64,000 nt of DNA. Source: Dioszegia crocea (Eukaryota > Basidiomycota > Tremellomycetes > Tremellales > Bulleribasidiaceae). Numbering within the stretch: position 1 is the first letter of the stretch; the number at the start of each line of letters is the position of its first letter. Under the pieces are notes generated by a model. That model saw only the letters and a list, made by a program, of their open reading frames with translations. It was not told the origin of the DNA and searched no databases. Made by a program: the position numbers and the translations under genes. The stretch covers positions 152,465-216,464 of the forward strand of contig BCKK01000003.1 of assembly GCA_001600615.1 (NCBI GenBank), given 5' to 3'. Below, piece by piece: positions 32,346 to 43,700 of this stretch.

Positions 32346-34109
32346 ATGTGCCATCCTAGTAGCGCTAGTGCTTCTCAAGGCCCAAGCTCAAGCGTGGCAA
32401 TCAACCGCCGCCACATTCATTCTCGGCCACGTGGAACCTCCTCATTCCTTAGATTTTCGCGATCGCTCGATCCCCTCACGACTATCCTTGACCATCTTGC
32501 ATCTACATCACCTCAGATGACCTCCTTATTGGTCGACCTACATGCGTCTACATACGATGTCATCCGTGCTTTGCGCATACCAGCAACATCGTTCGGCGTA
32601 TCACTCGTCCTGCTCGCTTCCACCGCCTTCTTCACATACCGATTCCTCCTCCGCCCTACCTCCTCCAACCTCTACTGCACAAAAGCCAACCACCAAAAGC
32701 GCCTCTCACACATCACAGAACACCTCTCCTCCCGTCCTCCCAATTCCAAATTATCCCTACACAGTCGCGCCCTCCGATCCAACACTATCCGTAATTCAAC
32801 CCACAAATCCCATCCCCTCTACTTCCCAATCGACCTATCCTCATTCCATCACATAATCCATATCGACACCCAAGCCCAATACGTCATATGTGAACCCGGA
32901 ATTACATACGGTGATCTCCTGCACGAGTTGCTTAAACACGGAATGACACCCCTCGTTGTACCCGAATTACCAGGCATAACTGTTGGCGGCGCGATCTCTG
33001 GTGGTGGGCTCGAAAGCTCTTCTCACCACTTCGGACAAGTAAGCGATACTGTCCTTGAGATCGAATGTCTCACGCCGCATCTTAGAGTATGTTCACCTAC
33101 CGTTGATCCTGACCTATTCTACGCCATCTCGGCGAGTTACAATACTTGCGCATTGATGACGAGGGTGAAACTCCGGATAGGTCCCGCGCCGAAGTATATC
33201 TCGGTGCGGACGCAGCGGTGTGGGAGTTGGGAAGAGGCGGTGGCAGCTTTAGGAAAAGTGGATGGGGCGGATACAATTGAAGGATTGGCGTATTCTCCTT
33301 CGGAGATCTTGGTGATTCGCGGAGAGCACACCAACACCCCTCAATCCCCCATCCATCACTTCAGCCGACATTGGGATAGATGGTACTACAAGTCTATCCG
33401 TCATTCATCCTGCATGACTATCCCTTATGCCGACTACTGCTTTCGATACAACTACGGATCATTCTGGATGGCGAATTACGTTCTTGATATGCTAGGCGGT
33501 GACAACTTGTTGACGCGCTTTGTCGTCGGCGCGTTCCTCGATACCAAACACCTCTTTGCGGTACTTCACTCGTCGAACCTTACGGATCTGGGGCGGATGC
33601 GGGTGATTCAGGATTGTTATATCCCATCTGGGCGCGCTGTTGAGTTTTTGCAGGCGGAAGAGGCGGAAATTGGGGTATGGCCATTGTGGCTTTGCCCAAT
33701 CAAGAGGACAAGCACGGATCAGGTGTTGGCGAGTCATCATTCGGAGACTGGGGAGACATTCATCAATGTGGGGATATATGGGAGGCCGAGGCAATTCCCC
33801 TTCGACGCCGAAAAGGTGCATTCCCGACTTATCGATCTGCTGATTGAGTATGGGGGCAGGTCGATGCTATATGCGCAGACTTGGCATACGCCTCAGCAGT
33901 TTGGAGAAATGTACGGCGAGGCGCTGAAGAAGGTGGACGGCGTGAAGAAGCGATACGGGGAGGAAGGATGTTTCTTTGGGCTATACGAAAAGGTGGCATT
34001 GTCAAAGGGGGACAGGGAAGAGTTGGGACGGCCAATGCAAGGGAGTGAAGCTGAAGAGACTCGGAAAGTAGTCAAAGATATTCTAGGCAAGAAGTTACGT
34101 CTATGGTAG
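32346..34109 (+). CDS. DHCR24-like FAD-dependent oxidoreductase (delta-24 sterol reductase family)
   Basis: A single exon of 587 codons, or about 530 if the downstream ATG at 32517 (MTSLLVDLHAS) is used. A hydrophobic segment (SFGVSLVLLASTAFFTYRFL) precedes a PCMH-type FAD-binding domain. The best match to the family is VICEPGITYGDLLHELLKHG, then LVVPELPGITVGGAISGGGL with ESSSHHFG, corresponding to the FAD loop of DHCR24. Later blocks (VWPLWLCPIKRTS, INVGIYGRPR, SMLYAQTWHTPQQFGEMY) also follow DHCR24. The human enzyme reduces the C24 double bond of sterols in the ER. The substrate in this fungus is not known and may differ, because ergosterol synthesis normally uses other enzymes at that position. 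It lacks introns, unlike almost every neighbour. Confidence 0.85.
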   Translation: MCHPSSASASQGPSSSVAINRRHIHSRPRGTSSFLRFSRSLDPLTTILDHLASTSPQMTSLLVDLHASTYDVIRALRIPATSFGVSLVLLASTAFFTYRFLLRPTSSNLYCTKANHQKRLSHITEHLSSRPPNSKLSLHSRALRSNTIRNSTHKSHPLYFPIDLSSFHHIIHIDTQAQYVICEPGITYGDLLHELLKHGMTPLVVPELPGITVGGAISGGGLESSSHHFGQVSDTVLEIECLTPHLRVCSPTVDPDLFYAISASYNTCALMTRVKLRIGPAPKYISVRTQRCGSWEEAVAALGKVDGADTIEGLAYSPSEILVIRGEHTNTPQSPIHHFSRHWDRWYYKSIRHSSCMTIPYADYCFRYNYGSFWMANYVLDMLGGDNLLTRFVVGAFLDTKHLFAVLHSSNLTDLGRMRVIQDCYIPSGRAVEFLQAEEAEIGVWPLWLCPIKRTSTDQVLASHHSETGETFINVGIYGRPRQFPFDAEKVHSRLIDLLIEYGGRSMLYAQTWHTPQQFGEMYGEALKKVDGVKKRYGEEGCFFGLYEKVALSKGDREELGRPMQGSEAEETRKVVKDILGKKLRLW

Positions 34110-34154
34110 ATATTCATAGCCTGCGTGTATACATCAACGCTTTTTTTCTATTCC

Positions 34155-36842
34155 CTAGACCAATAACAGACTACCCAATGTCGCATCGGTAGCCACCACA
34201 TCCAACGCCTGCCTCACCGTCAACGCCCGCCTTGCCTCCCTCAACCAATCACTCGCCAACCGCTTAGGCCATCCTTGCAACCTGTTCACCTCCCTTGCAG
34301 CACCGTCTAGATCCTTCTCAGCCAGACACCACTCCGCCCTTGCCAATACAGCACTGACGTCGTTTCCGTCAACCGGACCGGGCGTGGGGCGGAACATGAG
34401 TTTTGATAAAGTAAGGGATGCCAAATGAGAGGCGACACCTGCGTCTTCCGGAGCGGGGACGAGGGAGGCCGATTGGACACGGGGTGAAACGGAGGTGGTG
34501 AACCATGACGAAAGGGCGGCGAGGGATTTAACACCGGTAGTTGCGATACCTGATGCGTCCAACTGGTCCAAGGCTGCCGAAGCGACAGTGGCTGATTGGG
34601 TTTCGGTAGAGTTCAAGGACCGGAGGACGCGCAATTCGGCATCAAAGGCCAAATCGCCCGACTCGGTCTTGGCCTGAACGGCACGAAGAGCCGACCAGAC
34701 TTTGTGCACGCGCACATTCTGGTCTAGCGTTGCGGAGTTATCGAGTGTGATGGTTTTTAGCTCTTTCAAAGAAGAGGTGAGATCGTCGAGTTTGGCAAGA
34801 CGACCACCGCGCTCAGTCTCCACCTGAGTTTTGATGGATCGTAACCACCGACGCTGAAGTTCAATCCCTTGCGAAACGACCTCTTCTCTCAACCTGGCGT
34901 TAGTCAGGCCATAATGTGGACATACCTCTTCTCAATACCCTCACGCTGACTCTCCAACTCCTTATTCATATTCTTCTTCCAGTCCTCAACCAAACCCGCC
35001 CGCTCCTTCTCCCACTTCTCCTTGATTCCAGCTTCAGACACCTCCCTGCCCGCTTCGGCCTTCTTGAGTTCCGCCTCAAACTCCCTCGTCTTGTCCCCTA
35101 ACGACTTCTCAAGTTTGACCTTTTCGGCCGACTTGATATCTCCGATCCGCTTACTGAGCGCGGTCAGATCAGCCTGCGCCTTGCTGAGGATCCCAGTCGC
35201 ATCGGTAGATGGTCCAGATCCAGGGGCGGAAAGGGAGGTAGTGAGCGAGTCGATAGTAGAGGCGAGCTGGGAAATGATGGGCTCGTCAGTCCCAAAGTCC
35301 TTGACTTTTGGAGCGAGGAGGGGGAGGGTAGGAGCAGCGGGCTCAGCGGCTGGTTTGGGTGGAGGGGCAAGGTAGTAGCCTGGTGGGGGTTCGTGGCCGA
35401 GAGGAAGAGGGGGACCGGCGTATTTCGATTGACCGTCAAATGTAGGTTTGGCAGGGGTGACAGTTTCAGGTCGGAGTTCTCGGGGTCGTTGAGTGTCGGG
35501 GTAGATGGTGGATGCGGGCGCAGGAGTGATAGTGGCGTTATCAACATTCTTCTCCGCCTGAGCAATGACATTGGAAACCTTGGCTGAACCCTTGTTGATT
35601 GCAGATTCGGCCTCTCGGACAACTCCCTCTGCACCATCACCAGCATTGAATGGTATCGCAGCTGTCGCAGCCGCAACCTTATCCTTTGCGTCCCTGGCCA
35701 AAGCACCCGCTCTGCCCGCTGCATCTTGCGTAGCAGCAACAACTCGATTCTTCAAATTCTCCGCGCCCGCAGAAGCCTTATCCGCAGCAGATTGCGCCTG
35801 AACCTTGACATCGTGCGCTACGCTCTCCGCCTTGGATTGCGCGTCCCTCAACCCAGCCTTAGCCTGAGACTTCGCATCCCTGGCTGCAGCCTCAGTCTTT
35901 GCCGCCGCATCCTTCACGCCAGCCTCAGTCTTCGCTGCGGCATCCTTGACGCCTGCCTCAGTCCTGGCCGCTGCATCCTTCACACCAGCCTTGACTCGCT
36001 CCGCCGCATCCTTAGCTTGCACCTTGGCATCATGGCCCGCCGCTTCGACCTTGTGCGCTGCATCCTTCGCGCCCGCCTTGGCCTTTTCGGCAGCTTCAGC
36101 AGCCTGCGCCCTAGCCCTCTCCGCGGCCGACTCGACTTTGCTCACTCCCCTGCCTAAACCCTCTTTAGCCTGCGCAGCGCGCAACTCCGCCTCATTCTTC
36201 AACTGAGCCGCACCCCTTTCAGCCCCAGCCTTGACGTCCCTAGCCTTATCCTCCACTCTCTGACCAGTAGCCTTGGGCGTCTCACCCGTAACCTTCTGCC
36301 ATCCCTTGGCCGCCGTCCCCAATCCCAAATTCTCCCAAGCGTGCTCGTCCGCATAATCCGCAACAGCATCGCCTAAGGGGAAAGTCCCAGTGAAGAATTC
36401 ACGATAAGCCTCAGATTTCGTAGAGAGGAACCCAGATAACGGGTAGAAGGTGAGTACACCGACAGTAGTGTAAATGAGGAATTTCCGGAAGAGTCGACGA
36501 GGGCGTTTTGGGTTTGGTGGTGGGGGTGGTGGAGGGGGAATCTCGGATGACGCAAGGTCCGCATCGACCACGGTGGGTCTTATGACTTCGGCATCGGCAA
36601 GTGTTGATGAGCCCGGAGTGAGGGGGACGGAGGTGACTACGACGGGACGGACGGGAACTGCGCCTGATATAGGAGGGGCAACGGGAGGTATGCCAATAGG
36701 TCGATTAGGAGGGGTAGCTAGGAGCTGAATTGTCAGTTTGGGCTCTTTCCTCACGGTTGAAAAGCTGAGTTGGACCTACCCGGCGTTGCGACAAGACTAG
36801 GGTCCGAGCTGCTCTGGTGTAAGGCAGGCGGATGGACTGCAT
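34155..36842 (-). CDS. MIC60: MICOS complex subunit MIC60 (mitofilin)
   Basis: Three exons (36842-36780, 36724-34926, 34893-34155) encode 866 residues, longer than yeast Mic60 (540). The N-terminus (MQSIRLPYTRAARTLVLSQR) is a typical matrix presequence. A Pro-rich stretch and one inner-membrane helix follow (KFLIYTTVGVLTFYPLSGFL, about residues 102-121). The C-terminal mitofilin domain is clear: REEVVSQGIELQRRWLRSIK, then ASLTLSKLMFRPTPGPVDG, LARAEWCLAEKDLDGAAREV and ASDWLREARRALTVRQALD. MIC60 forms crista junctions and contacts the outer membrane. Between helix and mitofilin domain lies an unusual Ala/Lys/Glu hendecad-repeat region (separate entry). The last intron is 32 nt. It converges on the DHCR24-like gene with only 45 bp between stops. 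Confidence 0.92.
35660..36247 (-). repeat. LEA-like 11-residue repeats inside MIC60
   Basis: About residues 180-375 of MIC60 are Ala/Lys/Glu/Asp-rich with an 11-residue period. The clearest tandem units are AGVKDAAARTE, AGVKDAAAKTE and AGVKDAAAKTE, followed by AAARDAKSQAK and AGLRDAQSKAE. At DNA level the central units form a 33-bp tandem repeat. The pattern resembles group-3 LEA proteins and apolipoprotein-like amphipathic helices. Confidence 0.8.
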
Positions 36843-37094
36843 GATGGCGTGGATGTCAAGGTGGAGTATAGATGAGTGGGTGGAAAAGAGCCGAGGAGTT
36901 CCGAACGGGTCATAGGTTTCGGCGTTTGCCGAAAGTGGCAGATTTCGCCACATATGATGCGACGGATGACTATGTGTCGACCTGCAGCAGGCTTGACGAT
37001 GTTCATACCTATCACAACTGGCCACGGTGAATCGAAGAAGGTAATATCAGATGCATAAGATGACTGGTCATCGCTGAAAATCCGAAATCGCATC
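36843..37094. promoter_or_regulatory. MIC60 upstream region
   Basis: Upstream of the MIC60 start codon and before the remnant at 37095. No gene or distinct site is recognised. Confidence 0.3.
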
Positions 37095-37205
37095 CTCTAC
37101 AACCCACTCCACCCCTTCCCGGTAAATTTTCATCAGCCCCTTGATCGATGATCTTCCTGGAGCACTCCTTGTCACAGTCCCCCTTCTTTTTCGTTCCCAT
37201 ACAGC
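37095..37205 (-). pseudogene. Diverged duplicate fragment of the 37.3-37.9 kb gene
   Basis: About 105 bp is clearly similar to 37465-37570. The remnant reads GTKKKGDCDKECSRKI, then after a frame change LMKIYREGVEWVVEDA. The parallel in the neighbour is GKGKKDNCNVECSRKI followed by TLMRIFREGGEWGVKEA. The frame change and missing flanks mark it as a broken copy. Confidence 0.65.
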
Positions 37206-37336
37206 CGCTGAAGCCCATCTAATGTGCATCACTGATCTATTCTACTATCAAAACTAACGTAGCATGTGTTTACTGATCGCCCATCTCCTCAACTGTATTG
37301 CTAATCATTAAGCAACTTACTACGAAACGATAAATG

Positions 37337-37917
37337 TCAACTTGACTGTTGGCGCGCTACTTGACTACGTGTTGAAGGATGGGTTGATCTCTCTCGTACG
37401 TTCCCCCCTTTCCTCCCCTCCAACACCGCCCACATTCCTTTCTCGTGCTTGATCGCCTCCTTCACACCCCACTCACCCCCTTCCCGGAAGATCCTCATCA
37501 ACGTCCTGATCTTCCTCGAGCACTCCACGTTGCAGTTGTCTTTCTTCCCCTTCCCCGCCACCAGCACCCGATCGATCCGCTTTATCTTCTCCACCATCCT
37601 CACCACGTGAGGCTGGATCAGCTCCTCCACTGGCACCTCTCCTCCCACCTCCCACTTCTCCCCCTTCCTCGTCTTTCTCACCTCGGCGTCGTGAGCATCT
37701 GTGTACCTGGCGTGATCGGGGTCCCACACCTCCACACCCTCTTCCCCTCGTACATCACCACCGCCATCAAGACTACGTGCGCCGGCGCACCAATCGTTTC
37801 CTTCGGGCTCCCTGCATCAGGGCAGTACACCACCAGCGGGACCTTCACCGCACACCCCTTGACGGTCTTCCCCTCGATCTGCGTAGAGAATACCCCTACG
37901 CATCCCAGAGAACCCAT
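37337..37917 (-). pseudogene. Hypothetical gene with an internal frameshift
   Basis: From ATG 37917 (MGSLGCVGVFSTQIEGK) the frame reads to HVVLMAVVMYEGK near 37755. A one-base shift at a GAGGGGAAGAGGG run then opens the next frame, EEGVEVWDPDHARYTDAHDA, through IQPHVVRMVEKIKRIDRVLV and ECSRKIRTLMRIFREGGEW to a stop at 37337. Each part alone looks protein-coding, and the first part is similar to the plus-strand gene ending at 38506. It is either a decayed gene, an undetected tiny exon change or an assembly error in the G-run. No function is recognised. Confidence 0.5.
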
Positions 37918-38071
37918 CTCCAACTCCCTCTTCAAACTCTCTCGCCCCGCTACCGCCCCTCCCCTTTGTCTGTCTGCCTCACCACCTTGGGCAGGCCCAA
38001 CTCCACTCTCCTCCTATCCTCCTCCATCCTTTCCCCCAGCAGTGAATCCTTACCCAGCACTCCAAAGAGGG

Positions 38072-38506
38072 ATGGACAAGGTCAACCCGCCGATTTATAT
38101 ACACCCGAGCGCGATCGGTTGGCCCTATCGTCGTCCGAAGATGGAGGCGGGGCCGCCAAACCGGGTGTATGTCCTGGGGGAGGTGCGGAAGTACAATGAG
38201 AAGGAGGAGGCGGATAGGATGAGGAAGGGGGAGCCTAAAGTGAAGTGGAGGCCGGAGAAGGGAGAAGGGGTGGTTAGAGATTGGGCGGAGATCAAAGAAC
38301 ACTCGGAGACCGACACTCTCCACAGTGCGGGGACATTCTCGGGCCGATGCGAGGATGTGGGGAAGAGCGGTGCGATGAAAGTCGGAGTGGTGGTCTACCG
38401 GCCCGGTGCTGCCACTCCGGCTGAGACGGTGGGGGCGGACGGGCACGTCGTGTTGTTGGTGGTGACAGAATACGAAGGGGGGAGGGGAATGATTGTGTGG
38501 GTATGA
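38072..38506 (+). CDS. Hypothetical protein, inverted paralogue of the 37.3-37.9 kb gene
   Basis: ATG 38072 (MDKVNPPIYIHPSAIGWPY) to the stop at 38506 gives 144 residues. The C-terminal half matches the opposite-strand neighbour: AGTFSGRCEDVGKSGAMKVG and VVVYRPGAATPAETVGADGH with VVLLVV and YEG, versus VGVFSTQIEGKTVKGCAVKV, PLVVYCPDAGSPKETIGAPA, VVLMAV and YEG. The N-terminal half is charged and unlike the neighbour. The pair therefore arose by inverted duplication or rearrangement. No domain or catalytic motif is recognised. Confidence 0.5.
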   Translation: MDKVNPPIYIHPSAIGWPYRRPKMEAGPPNRVYVLGEVRKYNEKEEADRMRKGEPKVKWRPEKGEGVVRDWAEIKEHSETDTLHSAGTFSGRCEDVGKSGAMKVGVVVYRPGAATPAETVGADGHVVLLVVTEYEGGRGMIVWV

Positions 38507-38582
38507 GGCTGGAAGATGTAGGAGGGGGTGTATGGACATCAGGAGGCTTTGAAGGGCTTCAAGTCGATGGGAAGTCATCCAC

Positions 38583-39042
38583 TTGGAGAATGTCCAGGTG
38601 CCAAACCTCGTTGAGTTCGGGCGCTTCGCTGCCCTCTCAGGGGGTATCATTACCACCTTGAGGATCACAAGACCCACAGGATCCCCTCCCCTCGGCACCA
38701 GTCACGGATCCATGTCCGTCAGCGACATCCCCTCCCTTCTCGACATCATCCGGAACGCAATGCCTCTCCTTGAGGTATTGACTATCAATCTCCAAGGCCT
38801 TGACACCGCCGAGGAGGTTTACCTCCCTCTTCTCCACACAGACACTTTGGACCGTCGGGGGACATTTACGGATTTTTGATGTGGTAGAGATTGGGGTAGA
38901 GGGGGAGTGGCACAATCTCTTGAGGTTTTTATCCGAGGGGTGCGCGACAAATTGTTGGCCTACGGTTGGGGGTGGAGGAGAGATGGAGGATGCGAGGGCG
39001 AGGGACGAGATGTGTATGGAAGAATTGATCCAGATGGTTTAG
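38583..39042 (+). pseudogene. F-box/LRR-like gene remnant
   Basis: A frame without its own ATG reads LENVQVPNLVEFGRFAALSG and continues with LRR-like leucine spacing (IRNAMPLLEVLTINLQGLDT). It then breaks near 38865. A second frame continues as GGHLRIFDVVEIGVEGEWHN to a stop at 39042. The leucine pattern resembles the C-terminal regions of the two F-box genes in this window. No F-box or start is present, so I read it as a decayed fragment. Confidence 0.35.
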
Positions 39043-40707
39043 ATCTGATCGTGTGTAGTTTTCCGCATTGAGCGAAACACTAAGCGATTGAGGGGGTGAA
39101 GGTGGCAAATTGAGCGTATTGATCGCATTGCAAACTGCCTATCAGCTTTAGATCTCCAGCGATTTCAGAAGGCATTCCAGGGTGGTAGAGCAGCGAGATG
39201 AAGATCCAACTAACCTTTTCATCCCCCTCCTCTGATGAGCCCCCTCTTCTCGTCGACAAGATCGACGACCCCCAACCCAATCTTCCGATACATCAACCCA
39301 GTACATCATAGATATACCCGACTGAATATCGTAAGACTGCATTGAAAGCCTGCCGATCCAGCCCGCGAGAAGCTGGGCGGTCCGTTTCCCCCTGCGCTCG
39401 GGAGAGGCGGGGGTCCATTGCTATTTTTATGCGGGCTGAACAATCAGCGAGTAGTTTTGGGGTCGAGTCGAGGACATGCTTACCGATCGACTATCCCTCC
39501 AGGTTTGCATCACACACAGGTATGCGGGGCGAGGTGGAGAGTTTTTACGATCCTGTCAAAGTTAGCCCGGCATGATCTACGGAAAGATTGGTTACACGAT
39601 GAGACTTACAGCACGAACGTGTGCAATGCGAAGGTGGAAAGGCAAAGGTGGAAACGGAGCGAAAAGAATAAGTAGAAATAAACCCTCTCTTCCCCAACGG
39701 CACGCCCTCCCACCTGGGCGAAACCTCCCCGGCCCAGAAGCCAACCCTCCCATACCGCCGTATGGCTCACCTGCGGCCCTCCAGGCAGGTCTCGATACCC
39801 CCTCCCGACCCAAGCCGCAGTGGGGGATTTTGCGAGGTAGCGTGAAGGGAGAATCATGCCCGGCGGCTGGGCCCGCCGGATCTTCGCGGAAGTCCGCGTG
39901 GTGAGTTGGGATGGAGGCGGTGGATGTCCGTTGTAGGCTTTGGATATAGTCTGTGATGGGTCAGTGTGGGCCGGACAAATGGTGAGTCTTAGGCTTACGG
40001 AATATATGATTCATTGTATAGATCGTGAGACGGAAATCTGGAGTTGGGATGGAGGCGGTGAAGGCAAGGCGTGGCTGCTAGTAGCCAGCTCTTCCAGGAT
40101 TGAGTATATGGGTCATATTAGACGGCTTTATACAGCCTGATCGATTAGTAATGGGCAGATGCCAATGTCTGAGCGTTTAACTTACTCGTCCGAAGACTTC
40201 AGCTCTTGACATGGGGCCCCCCATAAGAACCAGGGCTGGGTATGGGGAGTCATGCTAGACGGCTGGGTTTGCTACAGGGTCAGCAAAGAGCCAATAATAT
40301 TATGACAGATGTGAGCGGGGGACTCACCCATGACCCAGCAAACAGAATTAGTCATTAACAAGGTGTCCCCTACTGCCGACCTGTCCAAGCAGCGAGTTCT
40401 ATGGCGTGAGTAGCTCATCATCCGTAGCTGTCAGGCCAGCAGCAGGGCTGCCTCTCTCTGGGCCAAGTTAGCAAGTTAGCTGTAACTTACACATAGGCAA
40501 GTAGTCACCCAGGGTTGTTTGGCGATTGGTCCGACCCTGAACATGACGTGTCACCTTATCAATCCCCCTTACCCCACATTCCCCCGCACTCACGTGACGT
40601 GTTTCATCCTCGCGTCGCACGGACCTCGCGTCAGCCTGTCCAGTCAGCCATCACCTTCTTCCCCCCCCCCTTCGCCTTTCTCTTTCCTCCCTCCCCATTC
40701 CCCTACC
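39043..40707. other. Gene-poor region upstream of the USP48-type gene
   Basis: About 1.7 kb with only short, composition-driven open frames. The last 100 bp before 40708 contain a pyrimidine-rich run (CTTCTTCCCCCCCCCC-like) typical of a core promoter or leader in this genome. An in-frame upstream ATG at 40519 exists but its sequence is not protein-like. Confidence 0.4.
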
Positions 40708-43700
40708 ATGCCGCCACGAAAGAAGACCAAGCTCGACGTAGATTGGACGTGGGCCGGTATAGAGATCGACACACCCGAAGAAATCACCATTGCCCATCGA
40801 CGTCGAGCGGCCGGACTTGTAGGCCTCAAACCTTGCAAGTTGGAGTATGACTTTGATGGCAGGGATGATCATGCCGAGTCTAGTGCCACTGGAGCCAAGA
40901 AGGCCAAGCTGGATCTGAACTGTACGGAAAAGCAATGTAAAGGCAATCCAAGGTGTTATAATCATCTAGGTATCGGCTTGGTATGTCCCCATCACGGAAG
41001 GTTGGGTAGAGCTGATGGATTAGACTCTAAGCAAGAAGGCGAAGGAAGAGTTTGTTGATTACAAAATGGGTGAAATGCCTGAAGAGCGGGATAAAGATTC
41101 GCCAGCTGGGTTGAGAAATATGGGAGCGACATGTTATGTGAGTCTGATTCCAATTTTGGTGGCTGACGATATAGGCCAATGCGTTTTTACAACTTTGGTA
41201 TTATAATACATCGTTCAGGAATGGGCTATATAGGTGTACGATGACACCTGGCTCAAAACTCTTTCACCTCGTCAAAGTCTTCGCGGCCCTTCAACATTCT
41301 AAGCGGAAAGTGGTGGATCCCAGTGGGCTGGTCGAGGCGTTGAAGCTGAAAACGGATGATCAGCAAGATGCGGGAGAGTGAGCTTGCCTAATCATGTCGT
41401 ATCTCCAGAGGATTAAGCTGACGAGATAGATTCTGTAAACTGTTCATGAACCTTATTGAGATGGAATTGAAGAGGCAGAAGGATCCAGAATTGCGGAATC
41501 TGACAGAGCGTCTGGTGAGTTTTGATTTAGATGGATGGAGAGGGTCTAGGCTGATTTTGTCAGTTCCAGGGGAAGCTGGAGTACGTCACTGAATGTCATG
41601 GGTGTGGATCCAAGAGTCGGAAAGAGGGTATGTCGATTTTGTTTTTGGGGACGTTGCGTAGATGTGGTTATCGAGGGGATCGGTTCAGGGCTGGTGGAAG
41701 GAAGTAGAGGGGGAAGGCTGGGTAATTGATGGTCGAACACTCGGGGGAAGGAAGGAGGAGCAGCGGGGAAGATCGCTGTAAGGGTCGATGTGGGGTCGAT
41801 GAGGAGATCATATCGGACCAGTGGAGCATGGGGAGAAGCTTGGATATCGAATAATTGGAAGATGGGATGGAGGAGTGGGGAAGGGGAAAAGGTAGATGGG
41901 GAGTGATGAGGGTATACATCGGGACAGGGGAAGGAAGGACGGGGAAGAAGCTTGAATATCGAACGACAGGGCAAGGCGCTAATGTCAATCAGAGATGTTT
42001 CTAGAACTCGAATTGAGTCTTAAAGTAAGTCCACCTTACCTCCAATACACACACATGCTGATCATATAGAACAATCAAACCCTTACGAACCGTATCGAAG
42101 CCCTCTCCTCACCCGAGATATTGGACGGCGATAACAAATATCACTGTTCGACATGTCATTCACGCTGTACAGCTACAAGGCGAATCGTCCTCACTGCTTT
42201 ACCTAAGTATCTGCATTTCAGCCTAATGAGGTTTACGTATGATGCTCAGGCGGCTGAAAGACGGAAGAGTAAAGCCGTGATTAGGTATGGGGATAGACAG
42301 TGGGTTGAGGGGGTAGAGTATGGGTTGTGTGGGGTAGTTATCCATTTGGGGAACTCGGTGAGTATTTTTTGGGTTAGGGTTGGGCTGGGGTGGGTTGGGG
42401 GAGGGGCCGGGTTTGGAAAGGAAAGGACAGGGAAGGAAAGGGGTAGGGGAAGGAAGGAGATGGGAAAGGAAGGAGGACGGGGGATGAGAAAACAGGAAGT
42501 CAAGGCGGGAAAGTGGGAAGTCGGATAAAAAGGGGCGAGAATTGGGAATATGGCGAGTGGGCTTGGATTGGGGCAGACAGAGGAAGGAAGGAGGTTTGAG
42601 TTTGTGAATATCAGGGAACGGGCCCAAGTCAAGTGAGGAAAGAGTCAGAGTGGGTGTAGTTGGTGAGGAGACAAGAAGGCGAGACACGTATCCATCCGTC
42701 GATGATAGAAGCTGATATTTCTTAGCCCTATCATGGTCACTTCATTACTGAAGTGAAAGATGAACAGTAGGTTTCTTTCCTTATCTTACCTGTCATTTCA
42801 TCAAATTATTGCGTCGTTTTCTACTTTCACTTCGTCCCCTCTGCTCTCCTTTATTCTTTTCTGTTATGTAGTGGGCGCAGTCCATCTTCCTTCCTTCTCT
42901 CGTCTGTTATTCCTTGCTGTACTATCTCCTTTCCTTCTTCTAGGGCGTCGGCTCCTCTCCTCTCCGTCCTCTCGTCTCGTCTTCTCTCCTCTTGCCATCA
43001 AAATCCGTTGACAAACAGAACCAACCAATGGTATCGATGCAACGACGAATCAGTGACCCCTCGCCCAATCCCAAAAGTTACAGTGAACACGAAATTACTC
43101 CAGCCCAAATTGAACGACGGGCTCGAATCGACCAAAGATGCCTATATGCTTGTGTATAAAAGGCTATCGTGGGGGTCAGGGTCAGGCTTGGGGTCAGGGT
43201 CAGGCTTGGGGTCGGGGTCAGGTACAAGGAATGGAGGAGAGGGAAGTGGGAGGTCGAATGGAGGGGAGGGGAGTGGGTGGGGAGATATGAATGGGATTGG
43301 GAATGGGAGTGGAATTGGGTATGAGGGTAAGAATGGGAATGCGAGTGCGAGTGGAAGTGGGAATGGAAGTGGAAGTGGAAGGAAAGAAATGGATATCACC
43401 CAGCCCCCTGAAGAAGTTATGGTTGGTGTGAGGGAGATGAATGAGGGTATGGAGAAGGAGATTAATGAGTATTGTCATAAGTGAGTCTTTGGGTGTTTAG
43501 GAAGGGTGGAAGGGTGAATAAAAGGGAGAGGAGGAGCGCAAGCAGTGCGTGAGGTCGACGAGGGGATGAGGGAATGGAGAATGTTGAAGATGGGGCAAGA
43601 ATGACTGGGAGATGTCCTCATTCGGTGGCTGAGTGCGGATCAAAGTGGGAGGGGGAGGGAAGAAACGCTTACAGAGCTGACAACCTTAGGTGCGACTTGG

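Noticed and set aside
17090..40255. Shared motif CTAGACGGCTG at about 17097 and 40248
   Set aside because: Similarity is limited to about 15 bp with no extension on either side; not enough to call a dispersed repeat.
42223..42687. Minus-strand frames of 128-154 codons opposite the USP48-type gene
   Set aside because: They are the complement of a purine-rich intron and have only Pro/Ser/Leu composition.
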